From Bacteroidota bacterium (GTDB taxonomy: Bacteria > Bacteroidota > Bacteroidia > Bacteroidales > UBA4417), in contig JACAAZ010000023.1 of the NCBI GenBank assembly GCA_013376995.1, forward strand, positions 1-64,000: a stretch of 64,000 bases of DNA, in the 5' to 3' direction. The position numbers and the translations under genes are program-made. Shown here piece by piece: positions 17,356-27,279 of this stretch. The notes beneath the pieces are model-generated. The model saw only the letters and a list, made by a program, of their open reading frames with translations. It was not told where the DNA came from and made no database searches. Each line of letters opens with the position of its first letter. Positions within the stretch are counted from its first letter, which is position 1.

Positions 17356-20088
17356 CTAGTAAGCCACTAACTTCCGGCCTGTTTCATGGCCATTCATTTC
17401 AAGCTTAAGCAGCAGCACTCCCTTGTAATTTCGAGGAACAGGAATTCTCATTTCACCTCGCAGGCCGAGGGATTGATCAGATATCAGCCTGCCATCTGTT
17501 GAATAAAGCCTCAGCCTTGCCTGCCCATGATTCTCCGAACCGGCATCCATCCTGATTTCATGAGATTCTGAGGAAAAGAATATGTTCATCTTTGATAATA
17601 GGCCTTCACTCACTGAAGTAGTGATATCATAATTGAAAGTAGTCGTGAACAAACCTCTTCCATGTGTTGCTGCGAGCACCTTACTGTCGGCAGGCCTGTA
17701 CCTGAGCATATCAACCCTTACATTTGCCATTCCGGATGTTTGAGGTTGCCACAGTACATTTTCCGACTGCAGGTTACTGGTTGACCAAACACCCAGTTCT
17801 GTTGCAATCAATGCCTGGTTTGGGAATTGTGGGTGATAAATAGCCCAGCGGACAGGCATATCAGGCAGGTTACCCTCTACTTCTCTCCAGTCGGAACCCG
17901 CATTACAGGTTTGCCATATTGAAGAAACACCGTAATTACTGAAAGTAACCAGCAAGGTATCTTCTGATCCTCCTATTGCAACGCATGAAATATTGGATTG
18001 CGGAAAAGCCGGGCTGCCAATTTCGGTGGTTACCGGAATGTTCTGGGCATTGGTGATTCTGAAAAGGCGACCGGATCCTGTTCCGATAAACAGATGAGTA
18101 TTACTGCTGGTTGAGTAAGGTGACACCTTCACATGTGAAATATAGGATGTTCCGATAGAACTTAGGCTTACAAAAGAACCATTCCCATTCTGGGGTATAT
18201 TGGGCACCCTGAGTATTTTATTGGCATTGCCTCCCCATAGATCAACACCGTTGGCGTAAAGAACATTCTGCGAATTATCATAATCTGCAGGATTTATGAA
18301 TAGCCCGCTCTGATTGTCAATATAAGCAACCTGGAAGCCTCCGTCAAATATTGAATACCGGTTATAATAGTAGGAGGTGATATAAATATTCGATTCATCC
18401 TGGTCCCAAAAACAATAAGCTCCGTCGCCCCCATCAATCATATCATTGATGGTTAGTGGCGAACCCTGGTAAAGCAAGGTCCCGTTATCCTGCAAGCCAC
18501 CTATGAACTGATTCTGGCCGGCATCCGGATGCATTGTGCAGGTATAGAACTGTAAGGTGTTATAGTTTTTGTTTTTCTGAATAAAAACAGGGGATATGCT
18601 GTTCCCTGTTTCCGTATAAAACACGCCTCCATCGCTGCCGAAAAGCATTTTAGTGGAAGATCCGGGTTTATACACAATTATGTGCTGATCTGCATGAATG
18701 TAATTGGGGCCGCCACCGGAATACATGAGTGACCAATCTGATAAATGTGTCCAGCTGCTGCCTGAATTTGTAGTTCGCCACATATCCAGTCCTCCGGCGT
18801 AAACAGTTGCAGGATCGTTTGGATCAACCGCAATATCCATGGCATGCCATGCAAGGTTTGCCCAATCTCCGGTTCCATCAGGGGTACTAACTTCGATCCA
18901 GCTGGCCCCTTTATCATCCGACCTTAAAAAGTAGTACCCTTTATAAACAGGGTTAGTCGTTGCAGAAATTGTTCCTGCTGAAATTGCTGCGTATACAATA
19001 TTTGCATTCGAAGGAGATGGCGCAATCACAACCCTATGAGGTATGTTGTTGATTGGATCCATTTCGATGACTGTCCTAATATCTGTGTATTCTGTCCAGC
19101 TTCCTGCTGTTCCCTGGTCCGAGTAAAGGATGGTACCTCCTCCCTGGTGATCCGGGTTTGAAGTTGTCCCGACGAATATACGTCCACTGGCTCCAATCTG
19201 TACATCTCCCGGTGAATAGGGAACCGTCAGTCCATCAATATTGGGAAGTACCTGCTCCCAGCTATTTCCCCCATCAGTTGAGCGGAATAGGCCATCGCTG
19301 GGTTGGCTTTGCCAGACTGATCCCTTATAGATGCCGGAACAGACACCTGCATAGATGACACTCTGGCCGCTCTCATTCCTTACAGCGATTTTAGTAATGT
19401 ACTGAAACCCGGCAGTAGAAGGTAAAAGGGTGAAAGATTGACCTCCATTCGTAGTTTTCCAGATGCCAACGCCCCTGCCTGAAGACTCCCGGTATGTGAT
19501 AAGAGCAGTTTGTGATTCACCGGTCCCGACATAAAAAACCAGGGGGTTGTTTGGATCATAGGTTATGCAACTGACCACAAGATTCTGCCATGAATCACTT
19601 ACGGTTTGCCACATGGAAAACGAAGAGGTGATATCAGGGTTGTACCAGAGACCGCCGGTAACACCACCGGCCCAAACCTTCTTCCCTGAAGGATCGTTTG
19701 GATCCCACATAATGGCACGGGTTCGTCCACCCATTTCAGAGGTGATGCCTGTCCATTCCAATGCGTAAGATGAAGACTTCGTCTGGTACTGATGCATACT
19801 GGCCCAGGCTGCATTCAGCCTTTCACTTGGCACCCTAAGCAATGCCGGGTCCATCGTCATGAAGTAATCCTGCAAGGCGGCCATATCCGGTTGATCAACA
19901 CCTCCATCCTTCTCATTCAAGGAAGGCTTTCCCCCGTATCTTAAGGCAAGCAGATGCAGTTGCTGTTCATAAGCAAGCCGTGGATTCAGCCTGAGTTTGT
20001 CGAGCCTCAGGGAAACCAGCCCTAGAAGGGCAATAAATAGAATTATGAAATATGAGTAATGAGCAGGGGAATCCTTCGTGATTTTCAT
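17356..20088 (-). CDS. Secreted BNR/sortilin-like repeat protein with T9SS sorting domain
   Basis: A roughly 910-residue extracellular protein. I start it at the ATG at 20088 (MKITKDSPAHYS), which places a hydrophobic signal at residues 8-27. Most of the protein is beta-propeller built from BNR/VPS10-type repeats, each with a variant of the 'S-x-D-x-G-x-x-W' motif: STDGGNSWEQV, SDDKGASWIEV, TTNSGSSWTHL. The last 75 residues form a type IX secretion sorting domain (LRLYSTDGRLIS ... GVLLLKLEMNGHETGRKLV), so it is expected to be exported through the outer membrane. Function may be carbohydrate binding or hydrolysis, but no catalytic residues can be named. It reads towards the RibD-like gene. Confidence 0.88.
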   Translation of the reverse strand: MKITKDSPAHYSYFIILFIALLGLVSLRLDKLRLNPRLAYEQQLHLLALRYGGKPSLNEKDGGVDQPDMAALQDYFMTMDPALLRVPSERLNAAWASMHQYQTKSSSYALEWTGITSEMGGRTRAIMWDPNDPSGKKVWAGGVTGGLWYNPDITSSFSMWQTVSDSWQNLVVSCITYDPNNPLVFYVGTGESQTALITYRESSGRGVGIWKTTNGGQSFTLLPSTAGFQYITKIAVRNESGQSVIYAGVCSGIYKGSVWQSQPSDGLFRSTDGGNSWEQVLPNIDGLTVPYSPGDVQIGASGRIFVGTTSNPDHQGGGTILYSDQGTAGSWTEYTDIRTVIEMDPINNIPHRVVIAPSPSNANIVYAAISAGTISATTNPVYKGYYFLRSDDKGASWIEVSTPDGTGDWANLAWHAMDIAVDPNDPATVYAGGLDMWRTTNSGSSWTHLSDWSLMYSGGGPNYIHADQHIIVYKPGSSTKMLFGSDGGVFYTETGNSISPVFIQKNKNYNTLQFYTCTMHPDAGQNQFIGGLQDNGTLLYQGSPLTINDMIDGGDGAYCFWDQDESNIYITSYYYNRYSIFDGGFQVAYIDNQSGLFINPADYDNSQNVLYANGVDLWGGNANKILRVPNIPQNGNGSFVSLSSIGTSYISHVKVSPYSTSSNTHLFIGTGSGRLFRITNAQNIPVTTEIGSPAFPQSNISCVAIGGSEDTLLVTFSNYGVSSIWQTCNAGSDWREVEGNLPDMPVRWAIYHPQFPNQALIATELGVWSTSNLQSENVLWQPQTSGMANVRVDMLRYRPADSKVLAATHGRGLFTTTFNYDITTSVSEGLLSKMNIFFSSESHEIRMDAGSENHGQARLRLYSTDGRLISDQSLGLRGEMRIPVPRNYKGVLLLKLEMNGHETGRKLVAY

Positions 20089-20153
20089 GTAAAATGTTTT
20101 TCCTGAATTATGGTTCAAAGATCAACATTAAACAAATGTCTAAAGAGGATAGC

Positions 20154-20921
20154 TTAAGAAATCTCTTCGGGAATTTCCGTTTTAAACTGAAGGTGGAGGA
20201 GTTCCTTAACCTTGTCGACCGTATAGGCTTCCTGCAGATCATAAGGGCCAACACGGGTGCGGCAGAGGGCTGTCAAATGGGCCCCGCTATCCAATGCTTT
20301 CCCAAAATCGCGTGCAATGGATCGAATGTATGTGCCTTTACTGCAAACTATCCTGAAATCTACCTCCGGTAAAGCTATCCGTGTGATCTCAAAAACAGGA
20401 ATGCTTACCGGCCTGGCTGCAATTTCAACCTCCTGGTCCTTCCTGGCATAATCATATGCTCTTTTCCCTTTGATCTTGATTGCTGAAAAAACAGGGGGAA
20501 CCTGTTGAATATCTCCCGTCAGGCTTTTAGCTGCTTCAAGAATTTTTTCTTCTGTGATATGATCTACGGGATATACTTCATCCACGGGTTTTTCCAGGTC
20601 GAATGATGCTGTCGTTGATCCCACTGAAAAAGTACCAGTATATTCTTTGTCAAAATCCTTGAACTCTTCGATTCTTTTGGTAGCAGGCCCCCAGCATAGA
20701 ATGAGCAAACCGGTTGCAAGAGGATCCAGGGTACCAGCATGACCAATCTTAAACTTCTTTATCCCAAGTTCCTTTTTAAAGAAATACCGGATCGAACCAA
20801 TAACATCGAAGGATGTCCAATGATAAGGTTTGTTTACAAGAACGACTTCTCCCTTTTCGAGATCAAACACTTTTTGAGGTATTGTATGTGGGAAATGCAG
20901 AGCGCGAAGGGCATAGCGCAA
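20154..20921 (-). CDS. truB: tRNA pseudouridine-55 synthase
   Basis: TruB makes the universal pseudouridine 55 in the tRNA T-loop. The 255-residue protein carries GHAGTLDPLATGLL with catalytic Asp66, the KEYTGTFSVGSTT substrate loop, and KIKGKRAYDYAR. The C-terminal part is short, as in other Bacteroidota. The start is uncertain: the first 20 residues look variable, and a start near the conserved VVLVNKPYHWTS would also fit. It lies 42 bases after uppP in the conserved ftsX-DUF3098-uppP-truB unit. Confidence 0.93.
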   Translation of the reverse strand: MRYALRALHFPHTIPQKVFDLEKGEVVLVNKPYHWTSFDVIGSIRYFFKKELGIKKFKIGHAGTLDPLATGLLILCWGPATKRIEEFKDFDKEYTGTFSVGSTTASFDLEKPVDEVYPVDHITEEKILEAAKSLTGDIQQVPPVFSAIKIKGKRAYDYARKDQEVEIAARPVSIPVFEITRIALPEVDFRIVCSKGTYIRSIARDFGKALDSGAHLTALCRTRVGPYDLQEAYTVDKVKELLHLQFKTEIPEEIS

Positions 20922-20962
20922 AGCTGATCATTTGAAATTTAACAGTAATAACCGGGGCAGGA

Positions 20963-21769
20963 TTAAACAACACTAAGGCTTACTCCCATCAACAACAGTA
21001 TGATGAGGGTCAGCCCAACAACAATACGGTACCATCCAAAAGCCCTGAAACCGTGTTTTTGAAGGAAAGAAATGAAGGTCCTGATTGCTACAATAGCTAT
21101 GGCAAAACCCACTATATTTCCAAGTGTCAGAATCTCAAAGTTCCTGGCAGTTAATAGTTCAGGAGTATGTTTATAGGCATCCCAAAGACTTAGAACAAAT
21201 GCCCCTGCAAGAGTCGGAACAGCAAGGAAAAACGAGAATTCTGCTGCTGCTTTCCGGGTCATTTTCTGCTGCATCCCGCCGACTATAGTAGCAGCGCTTC
21301 TGCTTATACCAGGAAATATGACTGATAAAATCTGGAACAATCCTATAATGAAGGCATTTCCATAAGAAAGCTTCTGCTCACTTTCGATGGTTGGATTTTT
21401 GAACCAGTTATCAACAAATAAGAGGATAACACCTCCAACGAACATAACTGAAGCTATAAACATTGGATTGCCAAGGATACTGTCAATATGTTCCTTAAAT
21501 AAAACTCCGATGATGGCTGCCGGAATAAAAGCAACAATAAGTTTGATATAGAAACTCAGTTCCTTGAAATTCAAAAACTTACGCCAATAGAGAATAATAA
21601 CCGAGAGAATGGTGCCAAACTGAATATTTTCAATAAATAGCTTGGTAAAAGCATCTTTTTCAATTCCAAGAACTGAAGCTGCAATAGCCATATGCCCGGT
21701 AGAGGAGATGGGAAGGAATTCCGTGATCCCTTCTACAATAGCCAGAATGATTGCCTGTAACCAACTCAT
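20963..21769 (-). CDS. uppP: Undecaprenyl-diphosphate phosphatase
   Basis: UppP (BacA) recycles undecaprenyl diphosphate to the lipid carrier for wall synthesis and confers bacitracin resistance. The 268-residue membrane protein shows both family motifs: EGITEFLPISSTGHM (residues 13-27, the E-rich motif) and PGISRSAATIVGGM (around 158-171). The start codon follows the DUF3098 stop by a single base, so translation is likely coupled. Confidence 0.96.
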   Translation of the reverse strand: MSWLQAIILAIVEGITEFLPISSTGHMAIAASVLGIEKDAFTKLFIENIQFGTILSVIILYWRKFLNFKELSFYIKLIVAFIPAAIIGVLFKEHIDSILGNPMFIASVMFVGGVILLFVDNWFKNPTIESEQKLSYGNAFIIGLFQILSVIFPGISRSAATIVGGMQQKMTRKAAAEFSFFLAVPTLAGAFVLSLWDAYKHTPELLTARNFEILTLGNIVGFAIAIVAIRTFISFLQKHGFRAFGWYRIVVGLTLIILLLMGVSLSVV

Positions 21770-21770
21770 A

Positions 21771-22052
21771 TTATTCTTTTGGCTTCTTCATGATGGCAAA
21801 CAATTCAACAACAAATCCGGCAAGTATCAGGATTGGAGCCAGTGTAAGACGTTGAAAATCATATATGGCATTGTTGAAGACTTTCGGATCGTTGGAACCT
21901 CCACCGAGCATGAAGATAAATCCAAGGACAATTAAAGCGAGTCCTATGTATAATATGATGAAGTTTTCTTTGCCAAAGGCGAATTCAGGGCCAGTTTCAT
22001 CAGCTTTCTTTTTAATGGGAGCTGAGGCAACAACTTTGGTTTCTTTAGCCAT
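21771..22052 (-). CDS. DUF3098 small membrane protein
   Basis: A 93-residue protein with two membrane segments (about 32-50 and 71-87). The linker has FMLGGGSNDPKVFN, and YDFQRLTLAPI precedes the second segment; both are typical of DUF3098. Its role is unknown. It lies invariably between ftsX and uppP in this phylum, which suggests a link to envelope growth or division. Confidence 0.85.
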   Translation of the reverse strand: MAKETKVVASAPIKKKADETGPEFAFGKENFIILYIGLALIVLGFIFMLGGGSNDPKVFNNAIYDFQRLTLAPILILAGFVVELFAIMKKPKE

Positions 22053-22091
22053 AAAAAAGCGTATTTAATAAAGGTTTGTGTTAACTTTTGA

Positions 22092-22967
22092 TTAATGCAT
22101 ATACATGTTATCCGACCTCATTTTCAGGAATCTCCTCACAGCAAAATAGGTTGAAATACCTGACAGGAATATCCCTATAAGGAATACCAGTCCGAAAAAA
22201 ATTCCGAATTGCCTGAAATCCTGCAATTTGACCAGTTCAGGTATATGTTGCTGAGCCAATAAGAGTGTACCGGTCAATAAGAGTACGGCAATAACTCCGG
22301 CATAGGCTCCATGGATGATACTTCTGAAAATAAATGGCCATCTGATAAAAGATTCAGTTGCTCCTACCAGTTGCATGCTTCGGATAATAAACCGGCGTGC
22401 ATAGACTGAAAGACGGATGGTATTATGGATCAGGATAATGGCTATGAGAAGAAGTATGAGGCTAAAACCCAGGATAACCAACGATATCTTGTTGATGTTG
22501 TTATTGAGTTCATCAATCATTGATTTCTGGTACACTACTTCTTTAACAAACTTGTTATCCATCAGGACATGTTCGATTTTAGCAATACTGTCTGTATTTG
22601 CATACTCTGATTTCAACTGCAGGTCAAGTGAAGGCGGTAAAGGATTATACCCCAGGAATTGTACAAAATCCTCGCCAAGGTCTTTGGTTAGTTCCTGCGC
22701 TGCTTCGTCCCTGGTAATAAAACGGGAAGCTTTAACAAATTCAGACTTGTCAAGCCTTTGCCTGAAAGTCTGAATAATGTCATCTGAAACATCCTGTTTT
22801 AGGATTACGGTAACATTGATATTCTCGCGGGCATAATCTGACAACTTGCGGCCATGAAGGATAATCAAGCCCAAAAGCCCGAGCATGTAAAGCACAAGCA
22901 TAATGCTAATGATGCTTGTAACATAGGATGCCCGAAGCCTTCTTTTCCTTAAGTTTTCCTCTGCCAT
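22092..22967 (-). CDS. ftsX: Cell-division protein FtsX
   Basis: FtsX is the permease-like partner of the ATPase FtsE and controls peptidoglycan hydrolases at division. I start it at the ATG at 22967 (MAEENLRKRRLRASY), giving 291 residues, the family's length; a longer frame to 23060 adds 31 residues that overlap the likely promoter. There is a membrane segment at about 15-36, a periplasmic domain to about 160 (NINVTVILKQDVSD ... VKEVVYQKS), and three more segments. ftsE is not in the window, as is usual in this phylum. Confidence 0.93.
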   Translation of the reverse strand: MAEENLRKRRLRASYVTSIISIMLVLYMLGLLGLIILHGRKLSDYARENINVTVILKQDVSDDIIQTFRQRLDKSEFVKASRFITRDEAAQELTKDLGEDFVQFLGYNPLPPSLDLQLKSEYANTDSIAKIEHVLMDNKFVKEVVYQKSMIDELNNNINKISLVILGFSLILLLIAIILIHNTIRLSVYARRFIIRSMQLVGATESFIRWPFIFRSIIHGAYAGVIAVLLLTGTLLLAQQHIPELVKLQDFRQFGIFFGLVFLIGIFLSGISTYFAVRRFLKMRSDNMYMH

Positions 22968-23087
22968 GAATGCCTGATTACGACGACACGAAAGTAAGAA
23001 AATTTTGTTAGAGCCTGTCAGCCTGCTTGTTTGTGAAACGTTAGAAAATGTTAAATACATTGATTATTACAGCCAAGCCGGCAAGTA

Positions 23088-23116
23088 TTTAAAGTTCCTG
23101 CAATTTCCTACTTTTG
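23088..23116 (+). promoter_or_regulatory. Candidate leuS promoter
   Basis: TACTTTTG at 23109-23116 fits the -7 box. TTTA at 23088-23091, one base off the -33 TTTG, lies 17 bases upstream. leuS begins 71 bases further on. Confidence 0.4.
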
Positions 23117-23186
23117 CAAACTTATCAGCCAGGGACATCTACCTGGTTCTATTCCAATAATAATCAACCTTTTATAACTACTAAGC

Positions 23187-26100
23187 ATGGATTACAATTT
23201 TCGTGAAGTTGAAAAAAAATGGCAGGCATACTGGAGTGGGAACAAAGTCTTTAAGGCTGAAATTGACAGGGAAAAGCCGAAATTCTTTGTTCTTGATATG
23301 TTTCCCTATCCTTCCGGGGCAGGGCTACATGTAGGCCATCCGCTTGGTTATATCGCTTCCGACATCTATGCCAGGTATAAAAGGCTGAAGGGGTTTAATG
23401 TTTTGCATCCCATGGGATACGATGCTTATGGCTTACCAGCTGAACAATATGCTATCCAGACAGGCACTCATCCTGCCATTACTACTGAAAAGAACATTGC
23501 CCGCTACCGTGAACAGCTTGATAAGATTGGTTTCTCATTCGACTGGGACCGCGAAGTCCGCACCAGTGATCCCGCTTATTACAAATGGACACAGTGGGTT
23601 TTCATCAAGTTATTCCATTCCTGGTATAACAAGAGCAACAATAAGGCAGAGACTATTTCAGGCTTAATTGATTTGTTTGAAAAGCAGGGAAATGAAAACA
23701 TTTTTGCAGCTTGTTCAGAGACTGCAGTATTTTCAGCAATTGAATGGAAAGCAAAGTCTGAAACGGAACAGCAGGAAATCCTGATGAATTATCGCCTGGC
23801 TTACCTGGCGGAGACTGCAGTTAACTGGTGCCCTGCGCTGGGAACCGTACTTGCCAATGATGAGGTAAGTGAAGGATTTAGTGTAAGAGGCGGCCACCCG
23901 GTTGAGAAGAAAAACATGAAGCAATGGCTGCTGCGGATTACAGCTTACGCAGAGCGACTCCTCAACGGACTGGAAACAATCGACTGGAGTGAATCAATTA
24001 AGGAAATTCAGCGAAATTGGATTGGCAGAAGTGAAGGGGCAAGTGTGAGATTTAAGATTGCGGGGGCTAACCGGGGTGAAGGCCACCCCCTGACCCCCTC
24101 CGAGGGAGGGGGAATAGATTCCTCAACTGGAGTTGAGGATGGATCACAACGTTATGGGTATATGACAGCAAACCCTGGCCCTTACAAAACCCTTCGTGAA
24201 TATGCAGATAATTTACGGCAAAATCCGACAGAGGCAGAAGCCCTTGTCTGGGAAAAGCTAAGAGCTAAAAAGACTGATTTCAAATTCCGTAGACAACATA
24301 ATATTGGAAACTATATAGTGGATTTTGTTTGTCTCTCAAAAAAGACAATTATTGAAGTTGATGGTAAAATCCATGATTTTCATCAAGAGCAGGATGAAGC
24401 TCGTACCATATATTTTGAGTCAATTGGTTTTGAAGTCCTCAGGTTCACCATTGAAGAAGTATTAAATAATATTGAAGAGGTAATTACAAAAATAGTCGAT
24501 CACTTAAAGACAAAAGTCCTCCCCTCAGGGGAGGATTTAGGTTGGGCTGAACTCGAAATCTTTACCACCCGTCCTGATACAATCTTTGGGGTTACCTTCA
24601 TGGTGCTGGCGCCGGAGCATCCTTATGTTGACAGCATTACAACTGCTGAGCAAAAAGAAAAGATTGAAAAATATGTTAGCTGGGCAAAGAACCGCTCAGA
24701 GCGGGAACGCATGACGGAAGTCAAAAAAGTGAGCGGTGAATTTACCGGCGCTTATGCGATCAATCCGCTTAACAATATTGAGATCCCGATCTATGTGGCA
24801 GATTACGTGCTCATGGGTTACGGGACCGGCGCTATCATGGCTGTTCCGGGCCACGACAGCCGCGATTTTGCTTTTGCGCGGCATTTCAACCTTCCAATTG
24901 TACAGGTTGTTTGTCCTAAGGGCGAAGAACCATCCGATACTGCCTCCTGGGAAGAATCACTCGATTCAAAGGAAGGCACCATGATCAACAGTGGATTTAT
25001 TAACGGAATGGATGTTAAACAGGGTATTAAAGCCACCATCCGTGAAATTGAAGCCATGGGAATCGGATATGGCACAATTAATTTCAGGTTGAGAGATGCT
25101 ATCTTCAGCCGCCAACGTTACTGGGGAGAACCTTTCCCGGTATACTTCAAGGATGGAATGCCTTATACACTGTCGGAGGACAAGCTTCCCCTGGAACTTC
25201 CAGAAGTTGATGCTTACCTTCCCACTGAAAGCGGTGAACCTCCGCTGGCCAGGGCAAAAAACTGGAGAACTGCCGAAGGTTATTCGCTTGAAACGAATAC
25301 CATGCCTGGCTTTGCAGGGTCAAGTGCTTATTACTTACGCTATATGGATCCTGGTAATTCGGATGCAATTTTTTCGACGGAAGCTGTTAATTACTGGAAA
25401 AATGTTGACCTCTATATCGGTGGTTCAGAGCATGCCACCGGTCACCTGTTGTATGCCAGGTTCTGGAACAAATTCCTTTTTGATATGGGACTTTCTGTGG
25501 TTGAAGAACCTTTCCAGAAACTCATTAACCAGGGAATGATTCAGGGCCGCTCGAATTTCGTTTACCGGGTCCAGGGCAGCAACAGCTATGTATCGCTTGG
25601 GTTAAAAGACAATTATGAATTTCAACCCTTGCATGTTGATGTTAATATTGTCCATAATGACATCCTTGATTTGGATGCCTTCAGGAAATGGCAGCCTCAG
25701 TATGCAGATGCAGAATTTATCCTGGAAGACGGCAAATACCACTGTGGTTGGGAAGTTGAGAAGATGTCCAAATCCAAGCATAACGTTCAGAATCCGGATG
25801 ACCTGATAGAAAAATATGGTGCGGATACCCTAAGGATGTACGAAATGTTCCTCGGGCCTTTGGAGCAATCCAAACCCTGGGATACCAATGGAATTGAAGG
25901 AGTATCCCGATTTATAAGGAAATTCTGGAGGTTGTTCCATGATGAACAGCTGAATTTCAGGGTAAGTGATGAAACCCCCACTCCTGCTGAACTCAAGGTG
26001 CTTCATAAAACGATTAAGAAAATCCAGGAAGATATTGAACGATTTTCGTTTAACACTGCAGTCAGTACATTCATGATCTGCACGAATGAACTGGCTGATC

Positions 26101-26444
26101 TGAAATGCTCAAAAAGAGCAATTCTCCAGGAACTGGTCATTCTTATTTCCTCCTATGCGCCACATATTGCTGATGAATTATGGTATCTGCTTGGAAATCA
26201 AGGCAGTGCTTGCAATGCACGATTCCCTGAATATAAAGCTGAGTACACGGTAGACGATACCTTTACCTATCCGGTTTCCTTTAACGGCAAAACACGTTTC
26301 ATGCTTGAAATGCCTGCTGATACTGATGTTACTGATGTAGAAAAGGCTGCGCTTTCAGCTCCTGAAGCACAGAAATGGCTTGAAGGAAAGGCACCGAGAA
26401 AGGTGATCGTTGTTCCGAAGAAAATCGTGAATATCGTACTTTAG
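23187..26444 (+). CDS. leuS: Leucyl-tRNA synthetase with an in-frame DUF559 nuclease domain insert
   Basis: LeuRS charges tRNA-Leu. The 1085-residue protein has the class I motifs H48-V-G-H51 (in [11 protein letters not shown]) and K859-M-S-K-S863, plus the editing-domain motifs TTRPDTIFG and [12 protein letters not shown]. It is about 160 residues longer than usual because residues 294-452 are a foreign segment holding a DUF559 domain. The insert lies between VRFKIAG and [13 protein letters not shown], a loop near the start of the CP1 editing domain. The frame is open throughout and the flanking LeuRS sequence is intact, so the enzyme is probably functional, with the nuclease domain as a surface appendage. 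It is divergent from ftsX. Confidence 0.96.
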   Translation: MDYNFREVEKKWQAYWSGNKVFKAEIDREKPKFFVLDMFPYPSGAGLHVGHPLGYIASDIYARYKRLKGFNVLHPMGYDAYGLPAEQYAIQTGTHPAITTEKNIARYREQLDKIGFSFDWDREVRTSDPAYYKWTQWVFIKLFHSWYNKSNNKAETISGLIDLFEKQGNENIFAACSETAVFSAIEWKAKSETEQQEILMNYRLAYLAETAVNWCPALGTVLANDEVSEGFSVRGGHPVEKKNMKQWLLRITAYAERLLNGLETIDWSESIKEIQRNWIGRSEGASVRFKIAGANRGEGHPLTPSEGGGIDSSTGVEDGSQRYGYMTANPGPYKTLREYADNLRQNPTEAEALVWEKLRAKKTDFKFRRQHNIGNYIVDFVCLSKKTIIEVDGKIHDFHQEQDEARTIYFESIGFEVLRFTIEEVLNNIEEVITKIVDHLKTKVLPSGEDLGWAELEIFTTRPDTIFGVTFMVLAPEHPYVDSITTAEQKEKIEKYVSWAKNRSERERMTEVKKVSGEFTGAYAINPLNNIEIPIYVADYVLMGYGTGAIMAVPGHDSRDFAFARHFNLPIVQVVCPKGEEPSDTASWEESLDSKEGTMINSGFINGMDVKQGIKATIREIEAMGIGYGTINFRLRDAIFSRQRYWGEPFPVYFKDGMPYTLSEDKLPLELPEVDAYLPTESGEPPLARAKNWRTAEGYSLETNTMPGFAGSSAYYLRYMDPGNSDAIFSTEAVNYWKNVDLYIGGSEHATGHLLYARFWNKFLFDMGLSVVEEPFQKLINQGMIQGRSNFVYRVQGSNSYVSLGLKDNYEFQPLHVDVNIVHNDILDLDAFRKWQPQYADAEFILEDGKYHCGWEVEKMSKSKHNVQNPDDLIEKYGADTLRMYEMFLGPLEQSKPWDTNGIEGVSRFIRKFWRLFHDEQLNFRVSDETPTPAELKVLHKTIKKIQEDIERFSFNTAVSTFMICTNELADLKCSKRAILQELVILISSYAPHIADELWYLLGNQGSACNARFPEYKAEYTVDDTFTYPVSFNGKTRFMLEMPADTDVTDVEKAALSAPEAQKWLEGKAPRKVIVVPKKIVNIVL
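24066..24542 (+). mobile_element. DUF559 nuclease element inserted inside leuS
   Basis: About 477 bases, a multiple of three, with palindromic GC-rich ends. The left end has ACCCCCTCCGAGGGAGGGGG (translated PLTPSEGGG) and the right end has TCCTCCCCTCAGGGGAGGA (translated LPSGEDLG). Between them is a PD-(D/E)xK nuclease of the DUF559 (Vsr-like) family: [40 protein letters not shown] and GFEVLRFT, with the expected Asp, Glu and Asp of the active site. Neither end contains a stop. It has no intein motifs. The free-standing relative at 43625-44014 is also bordered by palindromes. Movement of the whole segment is an inference from the uninterrupted host gene on both sides. Confidence 0.65.
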
Positions 26445-26521
26445 GCCTCCCCCTGGTCCAATCGCGGATTAGTTTAATGTAGCTTTTAAAACTCAATCGG
26501 CCCTGGGCGAACAATAGGATC

Positions 26522-26830
26522 CAGTAGTTTTCTATTGTGATTTCAATTGTGTCCTATGTGCCTGTTGTGGTGAATATTTGAAACACATTAGGCACAGTAG
26601 TTTTCTATTGTGATTTCTATTGTGTCCTATTTGCCTATTGTAGTGAATATTTGAAACACATTAGGCACAGTAGGGCGCAGTAGTTTTCTATTGTGATTTC
26701 CTATTGTGTCCTATAAGCCTGTTGTGGTGAATATTTGAAACAAATTAGGCACAGTAGGGCGCAGTAGCTTTCTATTGTGATTTCCTATTGTGTCCTATGT
26801 GCCTAATGTGGTGAATAATTGAAACAATAG
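26522..26830. repeat. Four tandem hairpin-bearing repeats after leuS
   Basis: Units begin at 26522, 26595, 26678 and 26762, each with CAGTAGTTTTCTATTGTGA or a near variant, and are 73, 83, 84 and about 69 bases long. Inside each is TGTGCCT-NN-TGTG, then about 14 bases, then CACATTAGGCACA, its near-complement. Each complete unit can therefore fold into a hairpin of about 11 pairs; the last unit lacks the right arm. The gap 26445-26852 has no gene. Confidence 0.85.
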
Positions 26831-26852
26831 GGTTTAATAAAAGAAATATCCT

Positions 26853-27182
26853 TTAAACTGGCTCCACTACTACAGCGGTGCCGTAACATATCACTTCAGT
26901 GACTCCAGACATCACTTCAGCTGATTCATAGCGAATACCAACAACGGCATTCGCTCCGAGTACATCTGCATGAACCATCATTTCAGTGTATGCATCGAAG
27001 CGTGTTTTTTCGCATAATTCGGTTAACAGGGTGATATTGCCTCCAACAATAGTTTGCAGACTGGCTCCAATCGTCCCGAAAATCGATCTTGACCTGACGA
27101 TAATTCCCCTTACCAACCCAAGGTTGCGGGTAATCTTATGACCGGGTATTTCAAAAGTAGTTGAGGTTTTCCCTAATTCCAT
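26853..27182 (-). CDS. YbjQ/DUF74 heavy-metal-binding-domain protein
   Basis: A 109-residue protein of the YbjQ (DUF74) family, which forms pentameric beta-rich assemblies of unknown function. Family marks are GLVRGIIVRSRSIFG, the conserved GGNITLLTELCEKTR, and HADVLGANAVVGIRYES, near an acidic C-terminal strand VICYGTAVVVE. The start is the ATG before LGKTSTTFEIPG. It is transcribed away from rarD and stands alone. Confidence 0.9.
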   Translation of the reverse strand: MELGKTSTTFEIPGHKITRNLGLVRGIIVRSRSIFGTIGASLQTIVGGNITLLTELCEKTRFDAYTEMMVHADVLGANAVVGIRYESAEVMSGVTEVICYGTAVVVEPV

Positions 27183-27279
27183 AGTTCTTGTAATTAATTG
27201 TTATAAATGTAAAAATACGACATTTGAGAGAAGAGACGTTATGTTTCAATCCTAAGTATCTTCGCAGCAAATTTCCAGG

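Noticed and set aside
24066-24542. An intein in LeuRS.
   Set aside because: No Cys/Ser at the first position and no His-Asn before a Cys/Ser/Thr at the last; the domain is DUF559, not a Hint domain.
26522-26830. A CRISPR array.
   Set aside because: The units are near-identical over their whole length with no unique spacers, and no cas gene is present.
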